64,000 nucleotides of DNA from Bacteroidia bacterium (GTDB lineage: Bacteria > Bacteroidota > Bacteroidia > Flavobacteriales_D > Cryomorphaceae): assembly GCA_030427905.1 (NCBI GenBank), contig JAUICL010000001.1, positions 372,001 through 436,000 on the forward strand, in the 5' to 3' direction. Numbering within the stretch: the stretch's first letter is position 1; the number at the start of each line of letters is the position of its first letter. The position numbers were made by a program, and so were the translations under genes. Below are positions 37,639 through 46,319 of this stretch, one piece after another. Below the pieces are notes generated by a model. It was given only the letters and a program-made list of their open reading frames with translations, made no database searches and had not been told where the DNA came from.

Positions 37639-38373
37639 ATGGCAGAGCAAATTGGCCCATTTCAGTTCAAAGGAAAGCTGGGAAACCTGGTAGGAAAGCA
37701 AATCAACGGCAAGTACATAGTCTCACTCCCGGGTGGGCCCACAGCCGCACAACTCAAGGATAAATCGAGGGAAGGAAACAAGCGAATCCACGAAAACCAA
37801 GCGGAGTTCTCTAGCGCATTTCTCTTTGCAAAGGATATCTACCTCGACATCAAGAACCACACATCTCCCGGCCACTTCCACGCACATGCCTGTGCCAAGC
37901 TCGGCGGTAGACTCTACATGTTGCGCACCATGGATACAGATTCACCCCGTGGACAGCGCAAACCTAACATTGCAGCGGTTTCGCTACTCAAGGACTTTCG
38001 CCTTTCAGATCCAAACCAAAATCCGTGGAACGCACCACCATCTTTTCAAAGAATTTCTGAAACCGAATTAAATCTGGAAATAAACAACCCCAGTACAGCC
38101 CTGAATTTCACAAAAGAAGGCGATGAAAAGTTTGCTGTACGCGTCATCGTCCAGCACTTGGACATTGAAAACCGCAAGGTACTCAGCTCGGCCGCTACAG
38201 AGCAAGTCCTCGACCTCACCTCCACAGCACCCGTATCGTGGAATGTCGAAATCTATCCCGAGAATACACTGGTCACAATCGCTACCAATTTCTTCTTAGA
38301 AAACAATGGCTTCCAATTCCCCCTTTTCCAAAAAAAGCGATGCTCATGCTTTATCGCTAATTTCTTTATTTAA
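37639..38373 (+). CDS. Unknown Bacteroidota-type protein (244 aa)
   Basis: Not assigned to a named family. No signal peptide or membrane helix. The N-terminus FKGKLGNLVGKQINGKYIVS resembles a group of uncharacterised Bacteroidota proteins that open with a G-x-x-GN strand pair. The middle is rich in Lys, Arg, Asn and His. The last dozen residues (RCSCFIANFFI) look unlike the rest and follow a run of seven A at 38329-38335, so a frameshift shortening or altering the C-terminus is possible. It is preceded by the 11-bp repeat array and followed by 203 bp with no recognisable feature. Confidence 0.6.
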   Translation: MAEQIGPFQFKGKLGNLVGKQINGKYIVSLPGGPTAAQLKDKSREGNKRIHENQAEFSSAFLFAKDIYLDIKNHTSPGHFHAHACAKLGGRLYMLRTMDTDSPRGQRKPNIAAVSLLKDFRLSDPNQNPWNAPPSFQRISETELNLEINNPSTALNFTKEGDEKFAVRVIVQHLDIENRKVLSSAATEQVLDLTSTAPVSWNVEIYPENTLVTIATNFFLENNGFQFPLFQKKRCSCFIANFFI

Positions 38374-38576
38374 CCGAAATCGGCTCGGTACCGTATCCAT
38401 CGATAGAAAAACCAAACAGTGCACGACTTCCAATTCTGTAGCCTCTTAGTCATATCAATTGTGTTCGAATTTCACTGCAAGAGTCGCATAAACACCCCCA
38501 ATTATTCCCTCCAATGACTCATAATTTCAATTTTGATCATTAAACTTGTCACTTCCCCGACTATTAAGGAGTAGGA

Positions 38577-40535
38577 ATGAGATTGATGACACTGCTGAAT
38601 TCTTTCGTGGCGAATAGGGTTTTCTTGATTTTGGTTTGTGCAGGCCTGAGCCCACTTGGCGCGCAAACCTATGACCTACCATCTGTAGAGCAATACGCCG
38701 ATTCCGCTTTTGGGTCAAAACACAATATTGCATTACTCACAGCTGACACCATAGAGTTCAAAAGGTTGTTTTTCAAATCTAAAGCCCCTGTTAGGGTCAC
38801 GAAAACCTCGTTTCGAGACATCCTGTGGCAAAAGAGTCAGTTTGGTCATACACAGCCGTTTACAAGCTTCTCGGAGATTTCGAAAATAAGCGGAGCCCAC
38901 TTTGAGCAAGACCGTTTTAAATGGCGGCACGTACAAAGCAAATCGGAGAGAGTGGAGACCGATGGAATCTTTCTTGGCGACTATTCCCTAATGTTTATGT
39001 GGTTTGAGACAAATCCAGGCATCCAGAGACTGCGCTTCGAGACCACATATGAAGACTTCAAATTTCTCTCACATGTTAGCTTGCTTCCAGTAGAATCTTC
39101 ATTCGAATCGCACGTCGTTTTTGTCATCCCATCCTGGCTAAATATTCAGCTCAAGGAGTTCAACTTTGAAGGGTACGAGATAAAGAAAACCACCACACGC
39201 GACGGAGAGAATCAAATAGTAAGCTACTCTTGGGAAAATATTCCAAATTTTAAGGACGATGCTTTTGTGCCGAGCCAAGCACACTATATACCCGCCATCA
39301 TTCCCGTATATCGCTCTGTAAAGCCTGAGCGAAGTGATGAAATAGCACTTATGCCTGATGTAGGGGCTCTCTACAAATGGTATCGAGATGTTTCGCTTGA
39401 AACGGAGAATGAAGATGATGGTAGAATCCCTCAGTTTAGGCAAGAGTGGTTTGACTACGATAAGGGCCCCGATCAGATAAACGCCGTGTACGAATGGGTG
39501 CGCGACAATATCAGGTATATAGCCTTTGAAGATGGAATGGCTGGGTTCAGGCCAGAAGGAGCCTGCCACGTGTATGACCAGAAATACGGGGACTGCAAAG
39601 GCATGGCCAATTTGCTTAAATTCTATTTAGATAGTCTCGGATATGATGCAAGACTAGCGTGGATTGGAACAAAAAGAGAAGTCCCTTTTGACTATTCTAC
39701 ACCTTCACTTGCTGTCGATAATCACATGATCACAGCTGTGAACTGGTCCGATTCGTTGCTCTTCCTTGACGCCACCGAGCCATATGGAAGTCCGTTTTCC
39801 TTGGCCTATCGTATTTCGGGGAGGCCAGCAATGGTTGAAAATGGTGATGACTACATCATTCACCAAATACCAAACACCCCGCCTAAAGCAGATTTGGTCA
39901 ATACTACGTATTACCTGAAACCTTCTGAAGATCTCAAATCAATTCTAGTCAGTGGAGATAAAGCGTTTCGTGGTGAAACCCAAAAAATGCTCAAATTCGG
40001 ATATGACCACGCATCATCTCAACTGAGGGATGAATTTCTGAAGGAAACAGTGCTCAATGGATTTGATCCAGATGGAGTCCTTGAGCTCGAAGCTCATGGG
40101 ATCAAGGAAGATAATCCAGACTCCACTTCGATCCAGTTTAAACTCAAAACGAGAAGCCACCTTATCAATCTGGGTGATGAGCTTTACGTTGATCTCAACA
40201 TGGAGAAACAGCTAGACGACATCTCAAATGAATCACTAAAGCAGCGCTATGCCCCCTGGTACTTTGGCGAAAATTACAACCAAAAATCAGTGGTAAAGCT
40301 GGAGATTCCAGCAGGGTTTGAACCAAGTGAAATTCCTCCTGCCATTGAAATTAATCACCCTGAATTTAGCATCAGTGGAGCCTATCGGCTTTCAGAAAAC
40401 CTTGTGATACTCGAGAAGTCCATTGTAGTATACAACGGGGTTATTTCCAGATCAGAAGCCCAGGTTTTTGCCGATGCAATCCTAGAACTAAAGAACTTTT
40501 ATGAACTACAAATCACCCTCCAGCAGATTAAGTAG
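38577..40535 (+). CDS. Secreted DUF3857/transglutaminase-like protein
   Basis: A 652-aa exported protein with a signal peptide ending SPLGAQ. An N-terminal beta-rich DUF3857-like region (to about residue 270) precedes a transglutaminase-like core with a complete Cys-His-Asp set: YGDCKGMANLL, DNHMITAV and LFLDATEPYG. A C-terminal beta domain follows. Bacteroidota members are secreted and uncharacterised, perhaps peptidases or cross-linkers. An AAGGAG sequence 5 nt before the ATG is a rare clear Shine-Dalgarno in this window. It overlaps the next gene by 35 bp. Confidence 0.82.
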   Translation: MRLMTLLNSFVANRVFLILVCAGLSPLGAQTYDLPSVEQYADSAFGSKHNIALLTADTIEFKRLFFKSKAPVRVTKTSFRDILWQKSQFGHTQPFTSFSEISKISGAHFEQDRFKWRHVQSKSERVETDGIFLGDYSLMFMWFETNPGIQRLRFETTYEDFKFLSHVSLLPVESSFESHVVFVIPSWLNIQLKEFNFEGYEIKKTTTRDGENQIVSYSWENIPNFKDDAFVPSQAHYIPAIIPVYRSVKPERSDEIALMPDVGALYKWYRDVSLETENEDDGRIPQFRQEWFDYDKGPDQINAVYEWVRDNIRYIAFEDGMAGFRPEGACHVYDQKYGDCKGMANLLKFYLDSLGYDARLAWIGTKREVPFDYSTPSLAVDNHMITAVNWSDSLLFLDATEPYGSPFSLAYRISGRPAMVENGDDYIIHQIPNTPPKADLVNTTYYLKPSEDLKSILVSGDKAFRGETQKMLKFGYDHASSQLRDEFLKETVLNGFDPDGVLELEAHGIKEDNPDSTSIQFKLKTRSHLINLGDELYVDLNMEKQLDDISNESLKQRYAPWYFGENYNQKSVVKLEIPAGFEPSEIPPAIEINHPEFSISGAYRLSENLVILEKSIVVYNGVISRSEAQVFADAILELKNFYELQITLQQIK

Positions 40536-42714
40536 CTCAGCAATGGCTGCGTGGGCACTCCTTTGCTCCGTGTTGTTCTTCAATAACACCTTCGCGCAAG
40601 AATGGACTTCGTCAGAATTGAGTTTTCTGAGGCAAGAAATCGACGAAAAAACCGACCCCTTTTTGACGTATAAATCAAAAGAAATTCCTGACTCCCTCAT
40701 GGAAAACTCCATGATCATCCTGGACTTTATCGAGTTGTTTTTATTCAAAACTAGAGGCTCTCTTATTGAGAATAATCGCATTTCGAGAGAGTTGATATTG
40801 ATTAATGATAAGGCGGCGGTTGAGTATTTCAGTCGATTTCCTTTAGAGTCAAACCAGAACAAATACCGGGTCAATTCACTTGGGCGGGTTGTGAAAACAC
40901 AAGGCCGCTTTTTGCCTAGGTACACCATCAGAATCATTAAGAAGGAAGGCGAGCAGGTAGAAGTCAATTTAGGCAAGCTTCGCCCAAATGCACGGGGCGA
41001 AGTGGCCATTCCGAACCTTGAGATCGGAGACATTCTTGATTTTGCGGTGAAAGTGACAGAGCAAGTTGAAGAGTGCTTTGACCCAGAATTCACCCCTGTG
41101 GCTGATGACTCACCCGTGCTAAATAGCTTTAAACGATATGAGCTTAGAAAGGGCTTTTACCTAAGCTTTGATGCAGAGAAGTCTGACATCGCACCTGTTC
41201 TGAACGAAGCAATCTCCAAACCCAAAAAAGCCATATATGATCTAGAGTTCTCTGCATACGAAACGCTAGACTTGGAGCCTTGGGAAGTTCCCTATATGAC
41301 CAGGCCCTACACTGCATCGCAAGTGTGCTACTGCCATAAATCCAACAAGTCTCGGACTTCACTAATCGTTCCAGAGGAAGGAAAGATTATCCGCCATTCC
41401 ACACCCGAGCAAAGGAAGAAAGCCATTTTGTATCGAGATCAAGAAAAGGTTGACTCATACAATTCCCTAAACAAAAGGTTCAAGAAAAAATACGACATCT
41501 ACTACAGCGTTCAAGATCTTTCTAAGGTAGAGTTGATGGAAAGAGCCTACAACTTCTTTCGGTACTACTTAGCCATTGGGGTCTATATGCAGCCGAATTA
41601 TCACTCTGCACAATTCGATTCTCGTCTGTTTTCTCAACGCCTTATGCTAGCTGCAGCTGATATGAACATCGAAGCAGAATTTGTGGCCACCACTCATAAG
41701 TACCTCGCCGATATTGATGATATCATCATGCGAGATGAGCTGATTTCGCTCTTTAGATTTAAGGATGAAGAAGGCAATTGGCATTACATCAGTCCGTCAA
41801 AACCATTCTATCGGGCTTTCGATTTAGATGAGGTAGTTATGGGTCAAAAGGCTATTACCCATAACTGGAACACACTCCAGGATACCATCATTTTGCCGAG
41901 TACTACGTCAAGCGAAAACTTCCATACTTACCAACTCGAAGCCACTGTCGACATGGAGAAAAACATTGCTCAAATGGAGTCTGTCCAAACCCTTACTGGG
42001 AACGAAAGAATGTATAGTTCCTATTTTGTCTTGCATAATACAGAGTACCACAACGACCTTGATAAATCAAGGGATGACGGACACATGGCCCTTGATCCGG
42101 ATGCTCCAAGAACACCATACGCCACGTATTATAGGTCCTTACTAGAGCCTGATAGCGCAAATAAAGCGATCGATATGGAGCATTGGCTCAGAGCTAGTTT
42201 TGATGTGGATGAATACATCTCTTTTGACTTGCTTAGTTCTGGGTTGGCGCTAGACAATGATACCATGATCATAAAAGATGTTTTCACGGTTAGCGAAGTC
42301 GCAAAAAAAGCAGGAAAAAACATAATTCTTGATTTGGGCAAAATGATTCCAACTCAAGCGTCACTCACAGAAACAGAGAAAACTACTCGCCATTTTGACG
42401 CTCAATTCCTATACCCTCGCAAATTCTTGTTTGATCTCCGAATTGAGTTACCGGAAGGATATGAAGCGTATAAACTGGAGAGTCTCCACGTAGATGTGGA
42501 AAACGAAATCGGACGCACGAAGATCTCTTCAGCATCAACAGAGCCTGGCTTTTTAACCATTTCTGTAGCCAAAGAGTATTTTACAGACCATGTCAAGGCT
42601 GAGAATTGGAGTGAGCTTATAGCTTTTCTGGAGCCTGGTATGAATTTGAATCAAGCACAAATCGTTTTAAAGCCCACCCAAGCTCCTAGCTCTAGCAATG
42701 TCGAGGTGGAGTAA
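40501..42714 (+). CDS. Secreted paralogue-like partner with degenerate transglutaminase core
   Basis: A 737-aa exported protein; starts at 40501 or 40543 both give a signal peptide ending NNTFAQ. The layout parallels the upstream gene: an N-terminal beta region with GEVAIPNLEIGDILDFAVKV (DUF3857-like), then a helical/transglutaminase-like segment near residues 340-450. The expected catalytic Cys is absent; the equivalent segment reads FSQRLMLAAADMNIEAEFVA. It is probably a non-catalytic partner or pseudo-enzyme of the upstream protein. Function unknown. Confidence 0.7.
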   Translation: MNYKSPSSRLSSSAMAAWALLCSVLFFNNTFAQEWTSSELSFLRQEIDEKTDPFLTYKSKEIPDSLMENSMIILDFIELFLFKTRGSLIENNRISRELILINDKAAVEYFSRFPLESNQNKYRVNSLGRVVKTQGRFLPRYTIRIIKKEGEQVEVNLGKLRPNARGEVAIPNLEIGDILDFAVKVTEQVEECFDPEFTPVADDSPVLNSFKRYELRKGFYLSFDAEKSDIAPVLNEAISKPKKAIYDLEFSAYETLDLEPWEVPYMTRPYTASQVCYCHKSNKSRTSLIVPEEGKIIRHSTPEQRKKAILYRDQEKVDSYNSLNKRFKKKYDIYYSVQDLSKVELMERAYNFFRYYLAIGVYMQPNYHSAQFDSRLFSQRLMLAAADMNIEAEFVATTHKYLADIDDIIMRDELISLFRFKDEEGNWHYISPSKPFYRAFDLDEVVMGQKAITHNWNTLQDTIILPSTTSSENFHTYQLEATVDMEKNIAQMESVQTLTGNERMYSSYFVLHNTEYHNDLDKSRDDGHMALDPDAPRTPYATYYRSLLEPDSANKAIDMEHWLRASFDVDEYISFDLLSSGLALDNDTMIIKDVFTVSEVAKKAGKNIILDLGKMIPTQASLTETEKTTRHFDAQFLYPRKFLFDLRIELPEGYEAYKLESLHVDVENEIGRTKISSASTEPGFLTISVAKEYFTDHVKAENWSELIAFLEPGMNLNQAQIVLKPTQAPSSSNVEVE

Positions 42715-42816
42715 TTGTTTGAAGGATGCATCTCACTAGCACTTATAACATCCCAACTCGCATTATCAATTATTTATCCGCCAAATCCGCCTAAGGCGGA
42801 GTAGGAGGACCCATTA

Positions 42817-43620
42817 TCAATTAACCCTCCGATATTCTATCCCCAACTCAGCCAAAACCTCCAACATCACCCACTCGTATTCGTTTACAAAGTCGATTAA
42901 CTGCTGGTCCATATGCGATTCACTGTCGGCTTTCTTGGTGGCGTTCACCCTCTTGTGATCTTTGATAAACTCCAGCTCTTTTTCGCTAAAGCCGTACTTG
43001 GAAAGAAAAGCAGCCAGCTCTTCGTTTAGGTTTTCATTTCTCAGAAAGGTCACATCGCACATATCGCTTTTAAACGCTCCACTACTGATGTATTCTTTGT
43101 TGAGTCGGCTAAACACATCTCGGTGGTTTTTGAAGAACAAGCGAACAAATTGAATAGACTGCTTCCCGATTTTCATCTCTGTGTCTATACCGTACTTGCT
43201 TTTGAATTGGTCGCTCTCTAGGGCATAAAACTGCATAAACTGCTCAAAGCTAAGGTCAGGAAAATTGGGAAATAACCGATCGAGTTCTTCCTGTTCCAAG
43301 AAGGGAAACTTAGACCACCACCTAAACCGAAAGCTCGACTCGATGCGCAAGTAGGGGTCGCGCACGGCCGCCATCACCGGCTTGTGGTTGTGCTTCTTCG
43401 GGATCTGATCAAAACACCCGTGTTGGTCTTTGTGGTTGGGTACCATGGGATGCTCCGTCATCAGCTCCTTATACCCCACCTGCCTAATTTTGAGCTTGTG
43501 CAAAGCCTTGGTAAGGATGTTCTTATTTCTCCGGTAGAATATCTCCTTCACCACCTTCCGCACAAAGGTGCTCCCCGTTTTGGGAAGGTTTAGAATCACA
43601 AAGTCTTTGGTAATGATCAT
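42817..43620 (-). CDS. Sulfotransferase-family protein
   Basis: A 267-aa cytoplasmic-looking protein with the PAPS 5'-phosphosulfate-binding loop LPKTGSTFVRKV at residues 13-24 and the 3'-phosphate motif AAVRDPYLRIESSF. These are the two hallmark motifs of PAPS-dependent sulfotransferases. Acceptor is unknown; a surface carbohydrate is plausible. It is a single gene flanked by repeat-rich non-coding DNA on its upstream side (43621-44235). Confidence 0.8.
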   Translation of the reverse strand: MIITKDFVILNLPKTGSTFVRKVVKEIFYRRNKNILTKALHKLKIRQVGYKELMTEHPMVPNHKDQHGCFDQIPKKHNHKPVMAAVRDPYLRIESSFRFRWWSKFPFLEQEELDRLFPNFPDLSFEQFMQFYALESDQFKSKYGIDTEMKIGKQSIQFVRLFFKNHRDVFSRLNKEYISSGAFKSDMCDVTFLRNENLNEELAAFLSKYGFSEKELEFIKDHKRVNATKKADSESHMDQQLIDFVNEYEWVMLEVLAELGIEYRRVN

Positions 43621-43718
43621 TGGGCCGTGGTTATCTCAAGGACCAAAGTATGAAATTCGATGGAAGGGGTGATGGGATAATGGTTAACTCCTACTGTCGT
43701 GATATCGTTCCTCCGCTG

Positions 43719-43873
43719 CCGCGCGATTAGCGAAGCGTATCGCGTGGTTTATGACCCTATAAACTCGGATTGCCTCCGGCGATCCGCAGTACCCTAAGGT
43801 CAGAAACGAACCCGTTCGCTCTTTACAGCGAACGATGATTTTTTCATTCCTACCTGCGGTAATATAGCAGCTA
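43719..43873. repeat. Tandem hairpin repeat unit 1 (155 bp)
   Basis: The first of two direct repeats. It contains three hairpins: CGCGAT/ATCGCG, GGATTGCC/GGCGATCC (loop TCC) and CGTTCGCT/AGCGAACG (loop CTTTAC), followed by a T-rich ATGATTTTTTCATTCC. No open reading frame or tRNA is contained. Confidence 0.85.
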
Positions 43874-44008
43874 CCGCGCGATTAGCGATGCGTATCGCGT
43901 GGTGCTTAGTCTTATCTACTTGGATTGCCTCCGGCGATCCGCGGTACCCTAAGGTCAGTAACGAACCCATTCGCTCTTTACAGCGAACGATGCTTTTTTC
44001 ATTCCTAA
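43874..44008. repeat. Tandem hairpin repeat unit 2
   Basis: A second copy of the 155-bp unit, highly similar in all three hairpins but divergent in the spacer after the first. It ends at TTTTTTCATTCCTAA, which pairs with TTAGAAATGAAAAAA about 30 nt downstream, merging the repeat into the terminator region of the tRNA-Cys locus. Confidence 0.85.
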
Positions 44009-44042
44009 CCAAGCTCAAGCGCACTTGGCTCGCTTAGAAATG

Positions 44043-44077
44043 AAAAAACCCTGAGGAGCCAAATGGCTCTCAGGGTT
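44043..44077 (-). terminator. Second terminator downstream of tRNA-Cys, next to a tRNA-tail echo
   Basis: On the minus strand the stem AACCCTGAG-AGCC/GGCT-CTCAGGGTT (one bulge) is followed by TTTTTT. It lies 9 nt beyond the duplicated tRNA-Cys 3' end. Confidence 0.8.
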
Positions 44078-44085
44078 CGTCATTC

Positions 44086-44103
44086 TGAGGTCTCGAGCGG
44101 ATT
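44086..44103 (-). repeat. Echo of the tRNA-Cys 3' end
   Basis: TGAGGTCTCGAGCGGATT is identical to 44234-44251, the last 16 nt of tRNA-Cys plus 2 flanking bases. The sequence beyond it (44104-44165) is hairpin-rich and does not make a cloverleaf, so this is a tail fragment rather than a tRNA. Confidence 0.8.
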
Positions 44104-44203
44104 ACGGGCGAGAGTCCGCTTCTCAGCGGTGCCCGTGATTGCTGCGCAGTTCGAACCGCGCGGTTCTCATCCGGTTTGTGGAGAATTGCAAAATAGCGGA
44201 CAC

Positions 44204-44229
44204 AAAAAAACCTCCCGGAAAGGGAGGTT
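44204..44229 (-). terminator. Terminator of tRNA-Cys
   Basis: On the minus strand AACCTCCC/GGGAGGTT with a 5-nt loop is followed by a run of T. It begins 7 nt after the tRNA 3' end. Confidence 0.88.
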
Positions 44230-44235
44230 ATCTTG

Positions 44236-44306
44236 AGGTCTCGAGCGGATTCGAACCGCTGTGGATGGTTTTGCAGACCACTGCCTAGCCACTCGGCCAC
44301 GAGACC
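44236..44306 (-). tRNA. tRNA-Cys (anticodon GCA)
   Basis: A 71-nt cloverleaf on the minus strand: acceptor GGTCTCG/CGAGACC, D arm GCC/GGC, anticodon stem GTGGT/ACCAT around loop CTGCAAA (anticodon GCA), T arm GCGG/CCGC with loop TTCGAAT. Discriminator is T (U), as expected for cysteine. CCA is not encoded. Confidence 0.95.
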
Positions 44307-44375
44307 TTTTTAATTGCGGAGCAAAAATAGAAATTTACCTGACTCCACCGTGTTTTCGGACGTTAAATGCCAATT

Positions 44376-44726
44376 TTATCCTTCTATCAATACGGCTACT
44401 TCATCGACGTCGCCGTTTATCGGAGGGATTTGCTTTCGCACTTTTACGGAAGCTTTCGCTATTCTACGGTCCGATTCTAAAATTCGTTTCAAAATTCTGT
44501 GACCAACGTGTTCGATCAGTTTCGAACGTTTCGCCATCTCTTCTTTTACAATGCGGTTGAGCAAAACGTAATCGATGGTATCGGCCAAATCATCGGTCTC
44601 AAAAGACTTGGAATAATCGGCATCCACAACCAAATCAACAATGTAATCGCTACCAATCTTCGCTTCTTCATCAAGGCAACCGTGGTAGGCAAACACCTTG
44701 ATTCCACTCACTTCGATCTTATGCAT
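44376..44726 (-). CDS. folB: Dihydroneopterin aldolase
   Basis: A 116-aa folate-biosynthesis enzyme that cleaves 7,8-dihydroneopterin to 6-hydroxymethyl-dihydropterin and glycolaldehyde. Visible motifs: the N-terminal [20 protein letters not shown] with its conserved Glu, the middle [12 protein letters not shown], and the catalytic Lys in [11 protein letters not shown]. Length is normal. Its start overlaps the end of gltX by 8 bp, so the two are coupled. Confidence 0.95.
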   Translation of the reverse strand: MHKIEVSGIKVFAYHGCLDEEAKIGSDYIVDLVVDADYSKSFETDDLADTIDYVLLNRIVKEEMAKRSKLIEHVGHRILKRILESDRRIAKASVKVRKQIPPINGDVDEVAVLIEG

Positions 44727-46251
44727 GCTGCGACGAAAGCTTTGAAATACCTTCTTTCATTCTGGCGATACACTCACCCTTACCAAGCAAGTTCATGATG
44801 TCGAATACACCAGGACCCATGCCCTGACCCGTCAACAAAACGCGCAAATTTGGCAATACCGCTCCCATTCCAAGTTCGTTCTCTTCGAGGAATGATTTGA
44901 AAGTGGTCTCCAATGCTTCAGGTGAAAAATCAGTCCCTTCAAACTTGCCCATCAAGGCTTCCATATGCGCTGAAGTTCCTTCTTTCCACTTCTTTCTTAC
45001 CGTCTTCTCATCGTAAGATTCTGGTCGGGTGAAGAAATACGTTCCACCATCCACGATCTCCTGAATAAACGATGCCCGCTCCTTCATCATTCTGCATACG
45101 CCAGCCAAAAACTCATCCGACTTCTCGTAGCCCATCTCCGCAACACGCGGCTTAATGGCTTGAGCCAACTCAGCATCGCTCGTCGAACGGAGGTATTGCT
45201 GGTTGTACCACTTGGCTTTGTCTGGGTCAAACTTCGCTCCGGCTTTTCCTACGCGCTCCAGCGAGAACGACTCAATCAATTCATCCATCGAGAAGATCTC
45301 TTGCGGCGTTCCTGGGTTCCACCCGAGAAAGGCTAACATATTGACAAAGGCTTCTGAGAAATACCCACGCTCACGATATCCACTAGATTTCTCTCCAGTA
45401 GTTGGATCTTCCCATGAAAGTGGGAATACTGGGAACCCTAATCGGTCTCCATCTCGCTTGCTCAGTTTTCCATTTCCATCAGGACGAAGCAAAAGTGGCA
45501 AGTGCGCAAAGGCAGGACAATCCCAACCAAAAGCTTCGTAGAGCAACACGTGCAATGGCGCCGATGGCAACCACTCTTCCCCGCGAATCACATGCGTGAT
45601 CTTCATGCTGTGGTCGTCCACAATATTGGCGAGGTGATAAGTCGGCATTCCATCGCTTTTGAAAAGCACTTTATCGTCGAGTTGGCTCGTGTTTACCACA
45701 ACCCACCCACGGATAATATCATTTACGCGCACATTTTCCTTTCGCGGCATTTTAAACCGGATAACATAAGGCGTGCCGTCTTCAATCAGCTTATTGACTT
45801 CGTCAGAACTTAGGGTCAACGAGTTGCGCATGGTCTCACGCGTAATGGCGTTGTACTGAGGCGAAGCTACTTTGGCCGCCTTTAAGCGCTCACGCATCGC
45901 ATCGAGTTCTTCTGGTGTATCAAAAGCGTAGTAAGCCTTCCCTTCTTCTACCAATTTATCGGCGTACTGACGGTACATGGCCTTGCGCTCGCTCTGGCGA
46001 TAAGGTCCAAATTCTCCACCGAATTCAACCCCTTCATTGGGTGTGATTCCGCACCACTTCAGCGCTTCTACAATGTAGTCTTCAGCGCCTGACACAAACC
46101 TGTTCTGGTCAGTGTCTTCAATTCTGAGAATGAAGTCTCCGCCTTTCTGCTTGGCAAACAAATAGTTGTACAAAGCGGTTCGAACACCCCCCATGTGCAA
46201 GGGGCCTGTGGGGCTTGGCGCAAATCTGACGCGTACTTTTTCTGCTGTCAT
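44719..46251 (-). CDS. gltX: Glutamyl-tRNA synthetase
   Basis: A 510-aa class I aminoacyl-tRNA synthetase. The HIGH-type motif is [11 protein letters not shown] (residues 12-22) and the KMSKS-type motif is [17 protein letters not shown] and the C-terminal anticodon-binding helices are typical. With GatA also encoded in the window, it may additionally charge tRNA-Gln as substrate for the amidotransferase; that is inference. Promoter faces away from the methyltransferase gene at 46320. Confidence 0.97.
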   Translation of the reverse strand: MTAEKVRVRFAPSPTGPLHMGGVRTALYNYLFAKQKGGDFILRIEDTDQNRFVSGAEDYIVEALKWCGITPNEGVEFGGEFGPYRQSERKAMYRQYADKLVEEGKAYYAFDTPEELDAMRERLKAAKVASPQYNAITRETMRNSLTLSSDEVNKLIEDGTPYVIRFKMPRKENVRVNDIIRGWVVVNTSQLDDKVLFKSDGMPTYHLANIVDDHSMKITHVIRGEEWLPSAPLHVLLYEAFGWDCPAFAHLPLLLRPDGNGKLSKRDGDRLGFPVFPLSWEDPTTGEKSSGYRERGYFSEAFVNMLAFLGWNPGTPQEIFSMDELIESFSLERVGKAGAKFDPDKAKWYNQQYLRSTSDAELAQAIKPRVAEMGYEKSDEFLAGVCRMMKERASFIQEIVDGGTYFFTRPESYDEKTVRKKWKEGTSAHMEALMGKFEGTDFSPEALETTFKSFLEENELGMGAVLPNLRVLLTGQGMGPGVFDIMNLLGKGECIARMKEGISKLSSQHA

Positions 46252-46268
46252 GGTCGAAAATTTGGGTG

Positions 46269-46276
46269 CAAAGATA
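46269..46276 (-). promoter_or_regulatory. -7 element of the gltX promoter
   Basis: The minus strand reads TATCTTTG, an exact TAnnTTTG match, 17 nt upstream of the gltX ATG. It forms one arm of an inverted repeat with the divergent promoter at 46301-46313. Confidence 0.5.
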
Positions 46277-46282
46277 CGGTAA

Positions 46283-46312
46283 TTGCCAATATAGGTGGGA
46301 ACCGTATCTTCG
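46283..46312 (+). promoter_or_regulatory. Promoter of the rRNA-type methyltransferase gene
   Basis: TTG at 46283-46285 is followed after 19 nt by TATCTTCG at 46305-46312, matching the Bacteroidota -33/-7 layout with a one-base deviation in the -7 box. Transcription should begin within a few nt of the ATG at 46320. Confidence 0.55.
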
Positions 46313-46319
46313 CAATCCG

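Noticed and set aside
42786-42800. Palindrome TCCGCCTAAGGCGGA after the transglutaminase-like pair
   Set aside because: A short perfect hairpin with no T tract or repeat partner in the window; too little to call a terminator or mobile repeat.
44104-44165. Possible second tRNA next to the tRNA-Cys tail echo
   Set aside because: A T-arm-like GCGCGGTTCGAACTGCGC can be drawn on the minus strand, but no acceptor, D or anticodon arms fit; kept only as a tail echo with hairpins.
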